A stretch of DNA of 64,000 bases from UBA2210 sp036825195 (GTDB lineage: Bacteria; Desulfobacterota; Syntrophia; Syntrophales; UBA2210): the NCBI GenBank assembly GCA_036825195.1, contig DAISYQ010000015.1, forward strand, positions 1-64,000, written 5' to 3'. This document shows, piece after piece, positions 52,611-62,020 of this stretch. Within the stretch, counting starts at the first letter, position 1. The number at the start of each line of letters is the position of its first letter. Position numbers and translations under genes: made by a program. The notes under the pieces are model-generated. The model was given only the letters and a program-made list of their open reading frames with translations. It made no database searches and was not told the DNA's origin.

Positions 52611-53441
52611 ATGAACGACAGAACCGTCCTTACCGCCAGCCGTGTGGCCGATTTTCGTGAAACGGTCTATGACTATTACAGAAGACACAGTCGGCAGTTT
52701 CCCTGGAGAGAAACCACCGATCCCTACCGGATCCTCGTATCGGAAATCATGCTTCAGCAGACGCAGGCACCCCGGGTTTTATTGAAATACGAGGAGTTTC
52801 TTCAGCACTTTCCCGATGTCTCTTCCCTTGCCTCGGCACCTCTCCATGATGTGCTGGGCGCATGGCAGGGATTGGGATACAACCGCCGGGCACTCGCCTT
52901 GAAACAGTCAGCACAGAAAATTGTCGCATTTCATGGAGGTATTATTCCCCGTGACGAGGGATCACTTGTTTCACTGCCGGGGATCGGTACGGCAACAGCC
53001 CGGGCAGTGAGAGCTTTCGCATTCAACGAACCGGTGATCTTCATAGAGACCAATATCAGAGCCGTTTTCATCCACTACTTTTTCTCGCAGGAAGAGACTG
53101 TCTCCGATTCCGACCTTCGTCCGCTGGTAGAGAAAACACTCGACCATGACAATCCGCGCCGATGGTACAACGCGCTCATGGATTACGGAACGTTTCTGAA
53201 AAAGGCTCACGCCAATCCGGCACGGAAAAGCTCCCATCATCAGAAACAATCGCCCTTCGAAGGCTCAGTTCGCCAGATACGGGGGGCGATCATCCGGCTT
53301 TTGCTGGAAAAGACTTCCTTGGCCGAGCCGGACGTGATAAGTGCGTTTCACTGTGAGGCGGATCTCATGCAGGAAATCCTTAAACAGCTCGAGCGGGAGA
53401 GAATCATTGTCAAGAGCGGAGGAAACATCTCGATCTCCTAG
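52611..53441 (+). CDS. MutY-like adenine glycosylase lacking the Fe-S loop
   Basis: The 276-residue protein belongs to the HhH-GPD base-excision glycosylases nearest to MutY, which remove adenine opposite 8-oxoguanine. SEIMLQQTQAPRV (from residue 44) supplies the usual glutamate E46. The hairpin SLPGIGTATARAVRAFA (from 121) binds DNA. The next segment reads FIETNIRAVFIHYFF, so the position of the catalytic aspartate is a glutamate (E146). The cysteine loop that holds the [4Fe-4S] cluster is absent, as is the MutT-like C-terminal domain; instead the tail (RQIRGAIIRLLLEKTS... to end) looks like a winged helix. Start taken at ATG 52611; the frame is open upstream into the previous gene. It may have changed substrate. 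Confidence 0.75.
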   Translation: MNDRTVLTASRVADFRETVYDYYRRHSRQFPWRETTDPYRILVSEIMLQQTQAPRVLLKYEEFLQHFPDVSSLASAPLHDVLGAWQGLGYNRRALALKQSAQKIVAFHGGIIPRDEGSLVSLPGIGTATARAVRAFAFNEPVIFIETNIRAVFIHYFFSQEETVSDSDLRPLVEKTLDHDNPRRWYNALMDYGTFLKKAHANPARKSSHHQKQSPFEGSVRQIRGAIIRLLLEKTSLAEPDVISAFHCEADLMQEILKQLERERIIVKSGGNISIS

Positions 53442-53606
53442 ATGGATAACCTACCGAATCCACCTTGTTTCGGCGATATAACCTTTTCTACCGAAAATCT
53501 GCTCGGTCGCATTTCTATATTGAATTTCCCACGTGTTATGTTACCATTGAGATGTTCCGGAAGCTTCTGCATAGGTGATTTGCACAAGCCGTGAAAGGAG
53601 AATTTT

Positions 53607-54755
53607 ATGTTACATCATGAAAAATGGAAGGTCTACAATCCTCAGGGCAACAGGCGTGTGATTGTTACCAAGGAATTGCCCGGTGAACGATGGATCGAAA
53701 TCCTCATGCAGGCCGACTGCAGGGTTGAAGTATGCACTTCGACGGAAATCCTAGGTATAGACGAGATCAGATCCGCCATAGGAGACAGATGTTCGGGAGC
53801 CATTGGACAACTGACCGAAGCCTGGGGGGATGAATTATTTTCAGTTCTTAAGAAGGCCGGAGGGATCGCCTACAGTAATTATGCGGTGGGGTACAACAAC
53901 CTTGATATCGGTGCAGCGACACGACACGGTATCAGTGTGGGAAACACTCCCGGCGTGTTGACGGAAACAACCGCAGAGATGACCGTGGCTTTGACGTTTG
54001 CGGCGGCACGCAGGGTGGTCGAGGCAGACAGATTTACACGTGAGGGAAGATATCATGGCTGGCTTCCGAACCTTTTCCTCGGAGAACTTCTCAATAGAAA
54101 GACGGTGGGTGTGATAGGCGCGGGACGAATCGGTGCCGCCTATGCACGCATGATGGTTGAGGGCCACAAGATGGATCTCGTCTATTACGATCTGTACCGG
54201 AACAACAATCTCGAAGAAGACATAGCCGCCTATGCGGACTTTCTGAGATCACGAGGCGAACAGCCGGTGACCTGCAGGAAAATGGAGAGTATTGAAGGAC
54301 TGCTTCAAACGGCCGATCTTGTGAGCCTCCACCCGATACTCGACGAGACCACGCACCATCTGATAGATGCCGGACGCCTGGAGCTGATGAAGAAAAACGC
54401 TATACTGATTAACGCGAGCAGAGGGCCGCTGATCGATGAAGAGGCCCTTGTCAATCACTGCCGGAATAATCCTGACTTTCGGGCGGGACTCGATGTATTT
54501 GAGGATGAGCCGGATCTGAAGCCCGGACTGGTGGAACTTGACAATGTGGTTATTGTGCCCCATCTCGGGTCGGCAACCATCTGGACGAGGCAGAGCATGG
54601 CAATTCTTGCGGCGGGAAACGTGGCGGGAATTCTGCGGAGGTACCCGGCATGGAAGGGGGATAGCGTTTCGCCCTTCCTGGAAGATGATCCTCCGGAAGC
54701 GGCTCCAAGTATTCTCAATGCGGAAGAGATGGGCATCCCGAAATATTCGGGATAG
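53607..54755 (+). CDS. NAD-dependent hydroxypyruvate/glyoxylate reductase-like dehydrogenase
   Basis: The 382-residue protein is a D-2-hydroxyacid dehydrogenase, closest in length and features to the hydroxypyruvate reductases of methylotrophs and plants. The NAD loop is VGVIGAGRIGAAYARMM near residue 168. Catalytic residues follow in order: arginine in INASRGPLIDEEAL near 272, glutamate in LDVFEDEPDLKPG near 297 and histidine in VPHLGSATIWTRQ near 315. It would reduce hydroxypyruvate to glycerate or glyoxylate to glycolate in the cytoplasm. ATG 53607 follows AAAGGAGAA. The aminotransferase gene 55 bases downstream suggests a serine/glycerate route. Confidence 0.85.
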   Translation: MLHHEKWKVYNPQGNRRVIVTKELPGERWIEILMQADCRVEVCTSTEILGIDEIRSAIGDRCSGAIGQLTEAWGDELFSVLKKAGGIAYSNYAVGYNNLDIGAATRHGISVGNTPGVLTETTAEMTVALTFAAARRVVEADRFTREGRYHGWLPNLFLGELLNRKTVGVIGAGRIGAAYARMMVEGHKMDLVYYDLYRNNNLEEDIAAYADFLRSRGEQPVTCRKMESIEGLLQTADLVSLHPILDETTHHLIDAGRLELMKKNAILINASRGPLIDEEALVNHCRNNPDFRAGLDVFEDEPDLKPGLVELDNVVIVPHLGSATIWTRQSMAILAAGNVAGILRRYPAWKGDSVSPFLEDDPPEAAPSILNAEEMGIPKYSG

Positions 54756-54810
54756 CCGTACAGATTTCGACTTTTCTTAAATTCGGTGTATGTTTGTGAG
54801 GGAAAAGATC

Positions 54811-56004
54811 ATGAGATTAGCGGACAGGATAGAACGCCTGGGAAGTGAAACGGCCTTTACGGTTTCAGCCGAGGCGGCCGCTTTCGCTTCAGAGGGTAAC
54901 ACGGTATATCCATTTCATCTGGGTGATATCAATATCATGACCCCTGCCAACATTATGGATGCGGCAGAACGGGCAATGCGCGAGGGAAAGACAAGGTATT
55001 GCCCGAATGCGGGAATACCCCGGTTACGCGAACTGTTGGCAGAAAATGTCAACAGATCCCATGGTATCAACTATACCATGGAAAATGTGTCCATCCAGCC
55101 GGGCGGAAAACCGGTTATAAACAAGTTCCTTCTGGCGCTCATGAACACCGGGGATGAGGTTCTGTACCCCAATCCCGGGTTCCCCATTTACGAATCACAA
55201 ATAGCGTTTCAGGGAGGAAAGGCCCTGCCCTATGGATATGTTGAAGGGAAGGAAACCTTCACGCTGGATATGGATGCTATCGAACGACAGCTGACACCGC
55301 GTACAAAGCTGCTCATATTCAACGACTGGCAGAATCCCACGAGTGCGGAATGTTCCCTCCAGGAGCTGGAAAAACTTTCAGAGTTGGCTATCAAGCATGA
55401 CCTTTACGTGCTCTGCGATGAGGCTTATTACGATGTTCGATACGAGGGAAAGAGTATTTCCCTTGCTTCCCTTCCGGGTATGGCCGAACGATGCGTAATC
55501 CTGTACACCTTTTCCAAGAAATTTGCCATGACCGGGTGGAGACTGGGGGCAGCCATCGGACCGCAAGATATCATTGATGTTATAACCAGACTCAATGTCA
55601 ATGACGAATCGTGCACGAATCATTTCGTACAATACGCCGCCATGGAAGGACTGACCGGAGATCAGGCCCCAGTCCGGAAGATGCTGGATATCTTCAAGGC
55701 ACGAAGAGATGTGGCAGTGGATATTCTCAATTCCATAGAAGGTGTACGCTGCTTCCGGCCGAATGTGACCTTCTATCTGTATCCCAATATTACCGGAGCG
55801 ATGAAACGGAAAGGGTTTGACGATCTCGAAGCATTCCGCAAGGCCCTGCTGCATGAAACCGGCGTATCGGTATGCACCCGGCTGCATTTCGGACATCCGC
55901 TGGAAGGCGAGAAGGACTGCTATCTGCGACTGGCCTATTCGGGTATCGATATAGAGGACATCAGAGAGGGTCTCGGCAGATTCAAGGCATTTGTCGAAGG
56001 ATAA
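54811..56004 (+). CDS. PLP-dependent aminotransferase, class I/II
   Basis: The 397-residue protein is an aspartate-aminotransferase-fold enzyme. It contains RYCPNAGIPRLRELLAENV near residue 55, YPNPGFPIYESQIAF near 120, NDWQNPTSAECS near 170, CDEAYYDVRYEG near 205 and the PLP lysine in YTFSKKFAMTGWRLG near 232; the last arginine is in CYLRLAYSG near 370. It moves an amino group between an amino acid and a 2-oxoacid. The start is ATG 54811 with GAGGGAAAAG upstream; the frame also opens at 54790. Being paired with the hydroxypyruvate reductase, a serine/alanine-glyoxylate-type reaction is a reasonable guess, but the substrate pocket cannot be read here. Confidence 0.85.
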   Translation: MRLADRIERLGSETAFTVSAEAAAFASEGNTVYPFHLGDINIMTPANIMDAAERAMREGKTRYCPNAGIPRLRELLAENVNRSHGINYTMENVSIQPGGKPVINKFLLALMNTGDEVLYPNPGFPIYESQIAFQGGKALPYGYVEGKETFTLDMDAIERQLTPRTKLLIFNDWQNPTSAECSLQELEKLSELAIKHDLYVLCDEAYYDVRYEGKSISLASLPGMAERCVILYTFSKKFAMTGWRLGAAIGPQDIIDVITRLNVNDESCTNHFVQYAAMEGLTGDQAPVRKMLDIFKARRDVAVDILNSIEGVRCFRPNVTFYLYPNITGAMKRKGFDDLEAFRKALLHETGVSVCTRLHFGHPLEGEKDCYLRLAYSGIDIEDIREGLGRFKAFVEG

Positions 56005-56061
56005 CCTGCGATCCGGCACTGAGGTTATGAATATGATTGTGTCATGACCAGGAATAATGCG

Positions 56062-57300
56062 TCACTGCCTTCTGTGTGCCGGAAAGGTAACCAGCATAAT
56101 ACAGGCAAGCACTGCGCCAACTGCCCCGACCGGCCAGAATTCCCCTCCGAATACGTGTTGCTTCATACCGTCCACAGCAATGCCGAGAAGGGGAGCCGTC
56201 GCAATGGTTGAGAGAGATTTCGCCTGGCTCTCGACGGAAAGAACCGTTGCCCCATGTGTCTCCGTTGCGTACCCGTCAAACCGGCTGATAAGTATCGGTC
56301 TCCACAGGTTCTGAATACCATACAGGGCCACAAATCCCACGATTGCCGCGTAATACCATTGCAGGTACAGAAGGGTCGCCAATACGCAATAGATAATGAG
56401 TGCGACCTTCCAGATACGATAGGCGCCTCGTTCCTCTCCGCCCGCATGCTGTGTGATCCTGTGTGACATGCGGCTTCCCCATGCGGATAGCAGGTGTAAG
56501 GCGAAATAGACCATCCCCACAATAATCGCGCCTCGGCGTGTATTTTCCATATACACAAACAAAGGGATGGTCAGAGCCATAGCTTTGATCACCGGTTGGA
56601 GATAATCCTTCACCGCTTCAAACACTCCCTCGAAGGCCATCGATTCGACAATCAGGCGGCGCAGATGCCGTATCCTCAGGGAATCGCGGAGTGTAGTCCA
56701 TAAATGTTCGAGAATATCGGATAGAGCGACTCGCTCACGGACGGGTCCTTCTAGCTCTACAGGGTAGTATAAGAAATTTACAAGTCCGAATACATAGGGA
56801 ACGATGGAAAGATGGAAGACGGAAGAGTAATTCTTCGTAAAAATGACAAACAGGGTGGCGATGATAATTGAAAAGGCTGACCCCAGTTTTGACCACGAGC
56901 GGGTGTACCCATAAACGCGGGTCTTTTCATCGAGGCGTCCCTGAAGGCGAAGCCATGTGAAGATCATGGCCTTATGGGTGCCTGTCCGGAATGCCTCTCC
57001 AATGGCGAAAAAGAACATGGCGGCGAAGAAGTACGGGTATATGCGTACAGAGCCGAACAGAGTGAATGAGATGATGTAGGCTATAAAGGACACCATCATA
57101 CATCTGCGGCGCCCGTACATATCGGCCACCACACCGCTGGGAACTTCAAAGACGTTGATGCAGATCTCCCTGAACGCAACAAGCAGGCCGATCTGTGTGA
57201 AGCTGAAGCCCCGTTCCAGAAAGAGAAGGATTATGAATGGTTCGTAGTACCGTTGATTTTTCAGGAAACCGTACAATGAGAATCGACCAAGCATCTTCAA
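56062..57300 (-). CDS. MFS transporter
   Basis: The 412-residue protein has about twelve hydrophobic segments. FREICINVFEVPSGVVADMYGRRRC in the second and third helices is a variant of the major facilitator signature G-D-x-x-G-R-R, here as GVVADMYGRRR near residue 57. A long charged central loop (about 180-220, SLRIRHLRRLI) splits the two six-helix halves. Substrate unknown; the neighbour on the same strand is an FAD dehydrogenase 33 bases upstream, so both may form an operon. Start ATG 57300 (MKMLGRFSLYGFLK). Confidence 0.8.
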   Translation of the reverse strand: MKMLGRFSLYGFLKNQRYYEPFIILLFLERGFSFTQIGLLVAFREICINVFEVPSGVVADMYGRRRCMMVSFIAYIISFTLFGSVRIYPYFFAAMFFFAIGEAFRTGTHKAMIFTWLRLQGRLDEKTRVYGYTRSWSKLGSAFSIIIATLFVIFTKNYSSVFHLSIVPYVFGLVNFLYYPVELEGPVRERVALSDILEHLWTTLRDSLRIRHLRRLIVESMAFEGVFEAVKDYLQPVIKAMALTIPLFVYMENTRRGAIIVGMVYFALHLLSAWGSRMSHRITQHAGGEERGAYRIWKVALIIYCVLATLLYLQWYYAAIVGFVALYGIQNLWRPILISRFDGYATETHGATVLSVESQAKSLSTIATAPLLGIAVDGMKQHVFGGEFWPVGAVGAVLACIMLVTFPAHRRQ

Positions 57301-57333
57301 TTATCCATTCGTCTCTAACCGGAATGAAGCGGG

Positions 57334-58659
57334 TTATCTGAAAAATTTCTTTACTATTCCCTTGGCGGCAATTATTCCCGAGACGGCCGCTCCGACAATG
57401 CCGCGACTTTTACCCGTTCCGTCACCTGCCACAAAGAGACCCTCGATATTTGTTTCGAGATATTGGTCGGTTGGGAAATGGGTGTCAAAAAATTTAATTT
57501 CAGGAGCGTACAGCAAGGTAGACGGGTGAAGAATACCCGGAACAATCTTATCGAGTGTTTTCAAAGATTCCCAGAGGTTATCCACGATACGTGCGGGCAG
57601 GCCGAGGGTAATGTCTCCGGGTACCGCCTTGTACGTGGCTCTGCAACGATCGAAATGGCGGGTCTTACTGTCAAAAGTTGACTGAGAACTCCTATTCCCT
57701 TCCCTGAAGTCTCCGATCCTCTGGACGATCGGCCTGCCGCCACCCAGGAGGAAAAACTGCTGTGCAATCATCCTGCCGAATTCGGTAGTGTCGGAAAAGG
57801 GCTGGGTCAGGGAGACCGTATTGAGCAGGGCAAAATTGGTGTTCTCCGTCTTACGGTCGAAGAGGGCATCGCCGTTTACTAGTTTGAAATTGTCGTAGTT
57901 TTCGATCCGCACCCTGCCGCCTGGGTTGGTACAAAATGTCCGTACCCTGTCATTATGTCGGCTTGTCCGGAAAATAAACTTGGGATCGTATATGACGTCG
58001 GTTATTGAATCGTAAAACTCTCTATTCAGTTCCACGCGGATACCCACATCGATGGGACCAAAATTGTTGTTTACTCCCATTTCCCGGGAGGTGTCTCTGA
58101 ACCAGTAAGCGCCGCTGCGCCCCGGAGAAGCGAGCATGATCTTACCGGTATACTCTTTCCTTTGCTGATCGGTACCGCAAACAAGGCAGAATTCCCCGTT
58201 CCTCTTTTTTACAGAGAGAACCTCGGTGCCGAGGAAGAAGGTGGTATGGCGAAGCTGATCGCGAAGATACGTAACGAACAGTCTGCCATTGTCGGTCCCG
58301 TAGTGCCACTGCTCAGGGGCGATAAATTCCACACCCTTTTCTCCGGCAATCTTTTGCCAGGCATCTATTTTTTCATTGTTTTTGATAAAAGTAACCTGCT
58401 GGCAACGGGGGAAGGCGATACAGATCCGTTTTACTTCATCCATCAATTCTTGAGCTTCGGATCTTTCAATGCGGAGTTCATCAAGGTCAATCCCGACCCG
58501 ATAATCGAAATTCAATTTGCCGTCGTTCAGCAGACCGCCTGAAGGGAAGTGATTCCGGTCCAATACCGCGATTTGATCCACCCCCATACGTTCGAGCCAG
58601 ATAGCCGCAAAGAGGCCGGCAGGGCCGGACCCGATGATCAACACCTTGAAGTTATGCAT
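57334..58659 (-). CDS. FAD-dependent dehydrogenase (COG2509-like)
   Basis: The 441-residue protein begins with an FAD-binding Rossmann motif, KVLIIGSGPAGLFAAIWLE (5-23), and ends with GLFVAGDGTGKSRGIVGAAVSG near residue 412, the second FAD contact. Between them PFSDTTEFGRMIAQQFFLLG and RCRATYKAVPGDITLGLP near 345 recall the uncharacterised FAD dehydrogenases of the COG2509 group, some with a role near tRNA or quinone metabolism. No membrane helix or Fe-S motif. A promoter candidate lies at 58734-58763. It is followed by the MFS gene on the same strand. Confidence 0.78.
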   Translation of the reverse strand: MHNFKVLIIGSGPAGLFAAIWLERMGVDQIAVLDRNHFPSGGLLNDGKLNFDYRVGIDLDELRIERSEAQELMDEVKRICIAFPRCQQVTFIKNNEKIDAWQKIAGEKGVEFIAPEQWHYGTDNGRLFVTYLRDQLRHTTFFLGTEVLSVKKRNGEFCLVCGTDQQRKEYTGKIMLASPGRSGAYWFRDTSREMGVNNNFGPIDVGIRVELNREFYDSITDVIYDPKFIFRTSRHNDRVRTFCTNPGGRVRIENYDNFKLVNGDALFDRKTENTNFALLNTVSLTQPFSDTTEFGRMIAQQFFLLGGGRPIVQRIGDFREGNRSSQSTFDSKTRHFDRCRATYKAVPGDITLGLPARIVDNLWESLKTLDKIVPGILHPSTLLYAPEIKFFDTHFPTDQYLETNIEGLFVAGDGTGKSRGIVGAAVSGIIAAKGIVKKFFR

Positions 58660-59048
58660 ACCGTTTACCCTGACTATCGAAAGGCAAAAAGAAATGACGG
58701 TAATGTTCGCACGAACAATACGTTTTTCTTTGTTCTTTAGATGGAAGTCGTCCCCTTTGTCAACACTTCTCTCGTTCTTTTGATTTTACGAACCAATGCA
58801 GAATTGAAGTCTATTTTTATGGATTCGATAAGTCAATCGAATTGAACAATGAACTTGTTCTCTGCAGCATGCAGTGGGATTATTTCATTGACAGGAAATA
58901 AGTAGCCTTCAAACCAACAGAAACCTCACCGAAAGACACACCTTTACGGCATGATCGCCCATTAGCCGATTGCCCTTCTCCGGTGTTCGTGTTATACATT
59001 ATTCGATATGAGAATTGTTATTGTAGATTGAAACTTGTATGGAGTGTC
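58660..59048. other. Divergent intergenic region between the FAD dehydrogenase and ispG
   Basis: Holds the minus-strand promoter at 58734-58763 and a perfect short inverted repeat ATTCGAT (58823-58829) / ATCGAAT (58836-58842). A plus-strand TTGACA near 58890 has no convincing -10 box at proper distance. No gene-like frame; the ispG ribosome site GGAG lies just before 59049. Confidence 0.4.
58734..58763 (-). promoter_or_regulatory. Promoter candidate for the FAD dehydrogenase-MFS pair
   Basis: Minus strand: TTGACA (58758-58763), 18-base spacer, TAAAGA (58734-58739), about 75 bases before the gene. Confidence 0.45.
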
Positions 59049-60152
59049 ATGGTTGAAACCGTCAAGAGAAAAAGAACGAGACAGGTCTATGTGGGTTCTG
59101 TCAAAATAGGAGGCGATGCCCCTGTTGTCGTACAGTCAATGACCTGTACCGATACGCGAGACGTGACGTCAACCGTCGATCAGGTCGCGAGACTTGCCGG
59201 GGCTGGCTGCGAGATCGTCAGGGTGGCCGTTCCCGACACCGAGGCGGTACAGGCACTTGCGGACATTAAGCGGAAGATAACGATTCCACTGGTTGCGGAC
59301 ATTCATTTCGACCACCGGCTCGCAATCGGCGCCATCAGAAACGGTGCCGACTGCATACGGATAAATCCCGGGAATATAGGAAAAGACAACATACGAGAGG
59401 TTATACATGAAGCAAAAGAGAGGGGCGTTTCGATCCGCATAGGAATCAATGCAGGTTCCCTCGAAAAGGATATCCTCGCCAAACATGGCGCCCCGACAGC
59501 ACCCGCTCTGGTTGAAAGCACCCTGAGAAACATCGAACTCTTTGAAGAGATGGATTTCCACGCCATCAAACTGTCATTGAAGGCATCCGATGTTCCAGCT
59601 ATGATAGAGGCGAACCGTGCGATCTCGGCGGCTACCGATTACCCCCTGCATCTCGGGGTCACCGAAGCAGGAAGCCTTCTCAATTCCGCAATCAAGTCGT
59701 CAATCGGCATCGGCGTGCTCCTCCATGAAGGCATCGGTGATACGATACGGGTTTCAATATCGGGAGATCCCGTCAATGAAGTTCGGGTCGCTTACGGGAT
59801 ATTACGATCCCTGGGCATCAGAATGGTAGGTCCGGACATTATCTCCTGTCCTACCTGCGGACGCTGTGAGATAGACCTTTTTAAGCTGGTCGAAGAGGTG
59901 GAGACCCGGCTTGAAGGGGTAAAGGAATACTTTAAGGTTGCTCTTATGGGCTGTGTTGTTAATGGACCGGGCGAGGCCGCAGAAGCCGATATCGGTATCG
60001 CGGGCGGACGTCATCTCGGACTGCTTTTTAAAAAGGGTACGGTCATAAAGAAGATAAAAGAGGAAGAGTTTGTGGATGCCCTGATGGATGAGATTGCTGT
60101 CATGATAAAGGAACGAGCCTGTCAAACAAACGCAGAGGATCAGAACTTGTAG
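59049..60152 (+). CDS. ispG: (E)-4-hydroxy-3-methylbut-2-enyl-diphosphate synthase
   Basis: The 367-residue protein is IspG (GcpE), the [4Fe-4S] enzyme of the methylerythritol phosphate pathway that turns ME-cPP into HMBPP, using flavodoxin or ferredoxin. Opening RKRTRQVYVGSVKIGGDAPV, VQSMTCTDTRDV near residue 28, ADIHFDHRLAIGAI near 85 and IRINPGNIGKDN match the family. The C-terminal cluster ligands are in SCPTCGRCEIDL near 265 and ALMGCVVNGPGEA near 300. Start ATG 59049 (MVETVKRKRTRQ) with GGAG upstream; the frame is open further to 58983 but that part lacks family features. Its neighbour proS follows after 121 bases, a common order. Confidence 0.95.
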   Translation: MVETVKRKRTRQVYVGSVKIGGDAPVVVQSMTCTDTRDVTSTVDQVARLAGAGCEIVRVAVPDTEAVQALADIKRKITIPLVADIHFDHRLAIGAIRNGADCIRINPGNIGKDNIREVIHEAKERGVSIRIGINAGSLEKDILAKHGAPTAPALVESTLRNIELFEEMDFHAIKLSLKASDVPAMIEANRAISAATDYPLHLGVTEAGSLLNSAIKSSIGIGVLLHEGIGDTIRVSISGDPVNEVRVAYGILRSLGIRMVGPDIISCPTCGRCEIDLFKLVEEVETRLEGVKEYFKVALMGCVVNGPGEAAEADIGIAGGRHLGLLFKKGTVIKKIKEEEFVDALMDEIAVMIKERACQTNAEDQNL

Positions 60153-60273
60153 GACGAATTCCGAGCGGTGAGAATTAATGAAGGATTAGTAGATACACGA
60201 TAGATTGAAGACGAATATAATCTGCAGCGTTCTACAAATCCAATTACATTGTTATACGAATTGAGGAGGAATA

Positions 60274-61989
60274 ATGCGTTATTCAGAGATGTTTTTACCA
60301 ACGACAAAGGAGACTCCTTCTGATGCGGAGATATTGAGCCACCAACTCATGTTGCGTGCCGGATTGATACGGAAACTGGCGGGAGGTATATACACATATC
60401 TTCCTCTGGGTTATCGGGTAATCAGAAAGGTGGAAAACATTGTCCGAGAGGAGATGAACAGGGCGGGTGCACAGGAGGTGTTTATGCCTGCCGTTCAGCC
60501 GGCCGAACTCTGGATGGAGTCGGGGCGCTGGGAATTCTACGGAAAAGAGCTCTTGCGTTTCAAGGATCGGCACAACAGAGATTACTGTATGGGTCCAACG
60601 CACGAAGAGGTGATAACCGCGCTGGTACGCGATGAGATACAGACATACCGCCAACTTCCCATGAATCTCTATCAGATACAGACGAAATTTCGTGACGAGA
60701 TACGGCCGAGATTCGGTGTTATGAGATCACGGGAATTCGGCATGAAAGATGCCTACAGTTTCGATGCCACAGAGCAGAGTGCTGAAGAAAGCTATCGGAA
60801 GATGTTTGACGCCTACACCAGAATATTCACGCGGTGTGGACTCATCTTCAGACCGGTGGAGGCGGACAGCGGCAACATAGGCGGTAAATTTTCCCACGAA
60901 TTCATGGTTACGGCCGATTCCGGAGAAGACGCGATGATCTATTGCGCCTCGTGCGATTATGCAGCTAATCTTGAGAAAGCGGAGATAGCCAAACCGGGGG
61001 AAAAGCAGGTAGGGGATTTATCTCCAATGGAAGAGGTGTATACCCCCAATGTAAGGACAATCGAAGAGGTCTGTGCATTTCTGGATGTCGCTCCGGAACA
61101 TATTGTAAAAACAATGATATTCACCTGCGATGGTGAACCTGTCGCCGCACTGGTACGGGGTGATCACGAAATAAACGAAACAAAACTCAGAAATTACCTC
61201 GGGTGTGACTCGCTCGAACTCGCCATGGACGATACCATTCTGGAGGTTACCGGATCTCCAAGGGGATTCGCCGGACCCATAGGAATCAAATCCAGGATAA
61301 TAGCGGATTATTCCCTTATAAACATGAAGGACTTTGTGGTCGGAGGAAACAGGGAGGATTATCACATCAAGAACTGCAACAGCGGGAGGGATTTCAAGAT
61401 ACAAGAGTATGCAGACCTGAGAATGATACAGGAAGATGACCTGTGCCCCCGTTGCGGGGGAGAAGTCAGGATGGCCAGGGGCATCGAAGTGGGGCATGTG
61501 TTCAAGCTCGGCGTAAAATACAGCAAGGCCATGAATGCCACATTCCTTGACAGCGATGGTAAAGAAAAACACCTGATTATGGGCTGTTACGGTATCGGTA
61601 TCGGAAGAACGGCCGCGGCATGCGTGGAACAGAGCCATGATGACGATGGGATTATATGGCCCATGGCAATCGCGCCGTTTCAGGTGATTATTACGCCAGT
61701 GAACATAAACGATGAGTCGTTATCAAAGACTGCCGAAGAACTGTACGACAGTCTTGTTGCTGAAGGAGTGGAGGTCATACTGGATGACAGAAATGAAAGG
61801 GCCGGAGTAAAGTTCAAGGATGCCGACCTGATAGGCATACCCATCAGAATCACCATCGGAGCAAAGGGTCTCGCGGAAGGAAAAGTGGAGGTTCGATTCC
61901 GGAAATCCGGAGAAGTCGAGAAGATGTCACTCAATACCGTCAAGGAATTCATAATCGAGACGATACATGCCGGCATGGAATCCGCGTGA
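60274..61989 (+). CDS. proS: Prolyl-tRNA synthetase, bacterial type
   Basis: The 571-residue protein charges tRNA(Pro) with proline. Class II motif 1 is in RKLAGGIYTYLPLGYRVIRK near residue 33, motif 2 in TKFRDEIRPRFGVMRSREFGM near 137 and motif 3 in CYGIGIGRTAAACVEQ near 440. The large insertion between motifs 2 and 3 (INS editing domain, about residues 225-400, with KTMIFTCDGEPVAALVRGDHEINE) shows the bacterial form that can remove mischarged alanine. The anticodon-binding domain is at the end (ILDDRNERAGVKFKDADLIG). Start ATG 60274 follows GAGGAGG. Confidence 0.97.
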   Translation: MRYSEMFLPTTKETPSDAEILSHQLMLRAGLIRKLAGGIYTYLPLGYRVIRKVENIVREEMNRAGAQEVFMPAVQPAELWMESGRWEFYGKELLRFKDRHNRDYCMGPTHEEVITALVRDEIQTYRQLPMNLYQIQTKFRDEIRPRFGVMRSREFGMKDAYSFDATEQSAEESYRKMFDAYTRIFTRCGLIFRPVEADSGNIGGKFSHEFMVTADSGEDAMIYCASCDYAANLEKAEIAKPGEKQVGDLSPMEEVYTPNVRTIEEVCAFLDVAPEHIVKTMIFTCDGEPVAALVRGDHEINETKLRNYLGCDSLELAMDDTILEVTGSPRGFAGPIGIKSRIIADYSLINMKDFVVGGNREDYHIKNCNSGRDFKIQEYADLRMIQEDDLCPRCGGEVRMARGIEVGHVFKLGVKYSKAMNATFLDSDGKEKHLIMGCYGIGIGRTAAACVEQSHDDDGIIWPMAIAPFQVIITPVNINDESLSKTAEELYDSLVAEGVEVILDDRNERAGVKFKDADLIGIPIRITIGAKGLAEGKVEVRFRKSGEVEKMSLNTVKEFIIETIHAGMESA

Positions 61990-62020
61990 AGGTGTGCCAA
62001 TTCAGGGTAGATAATAATAT

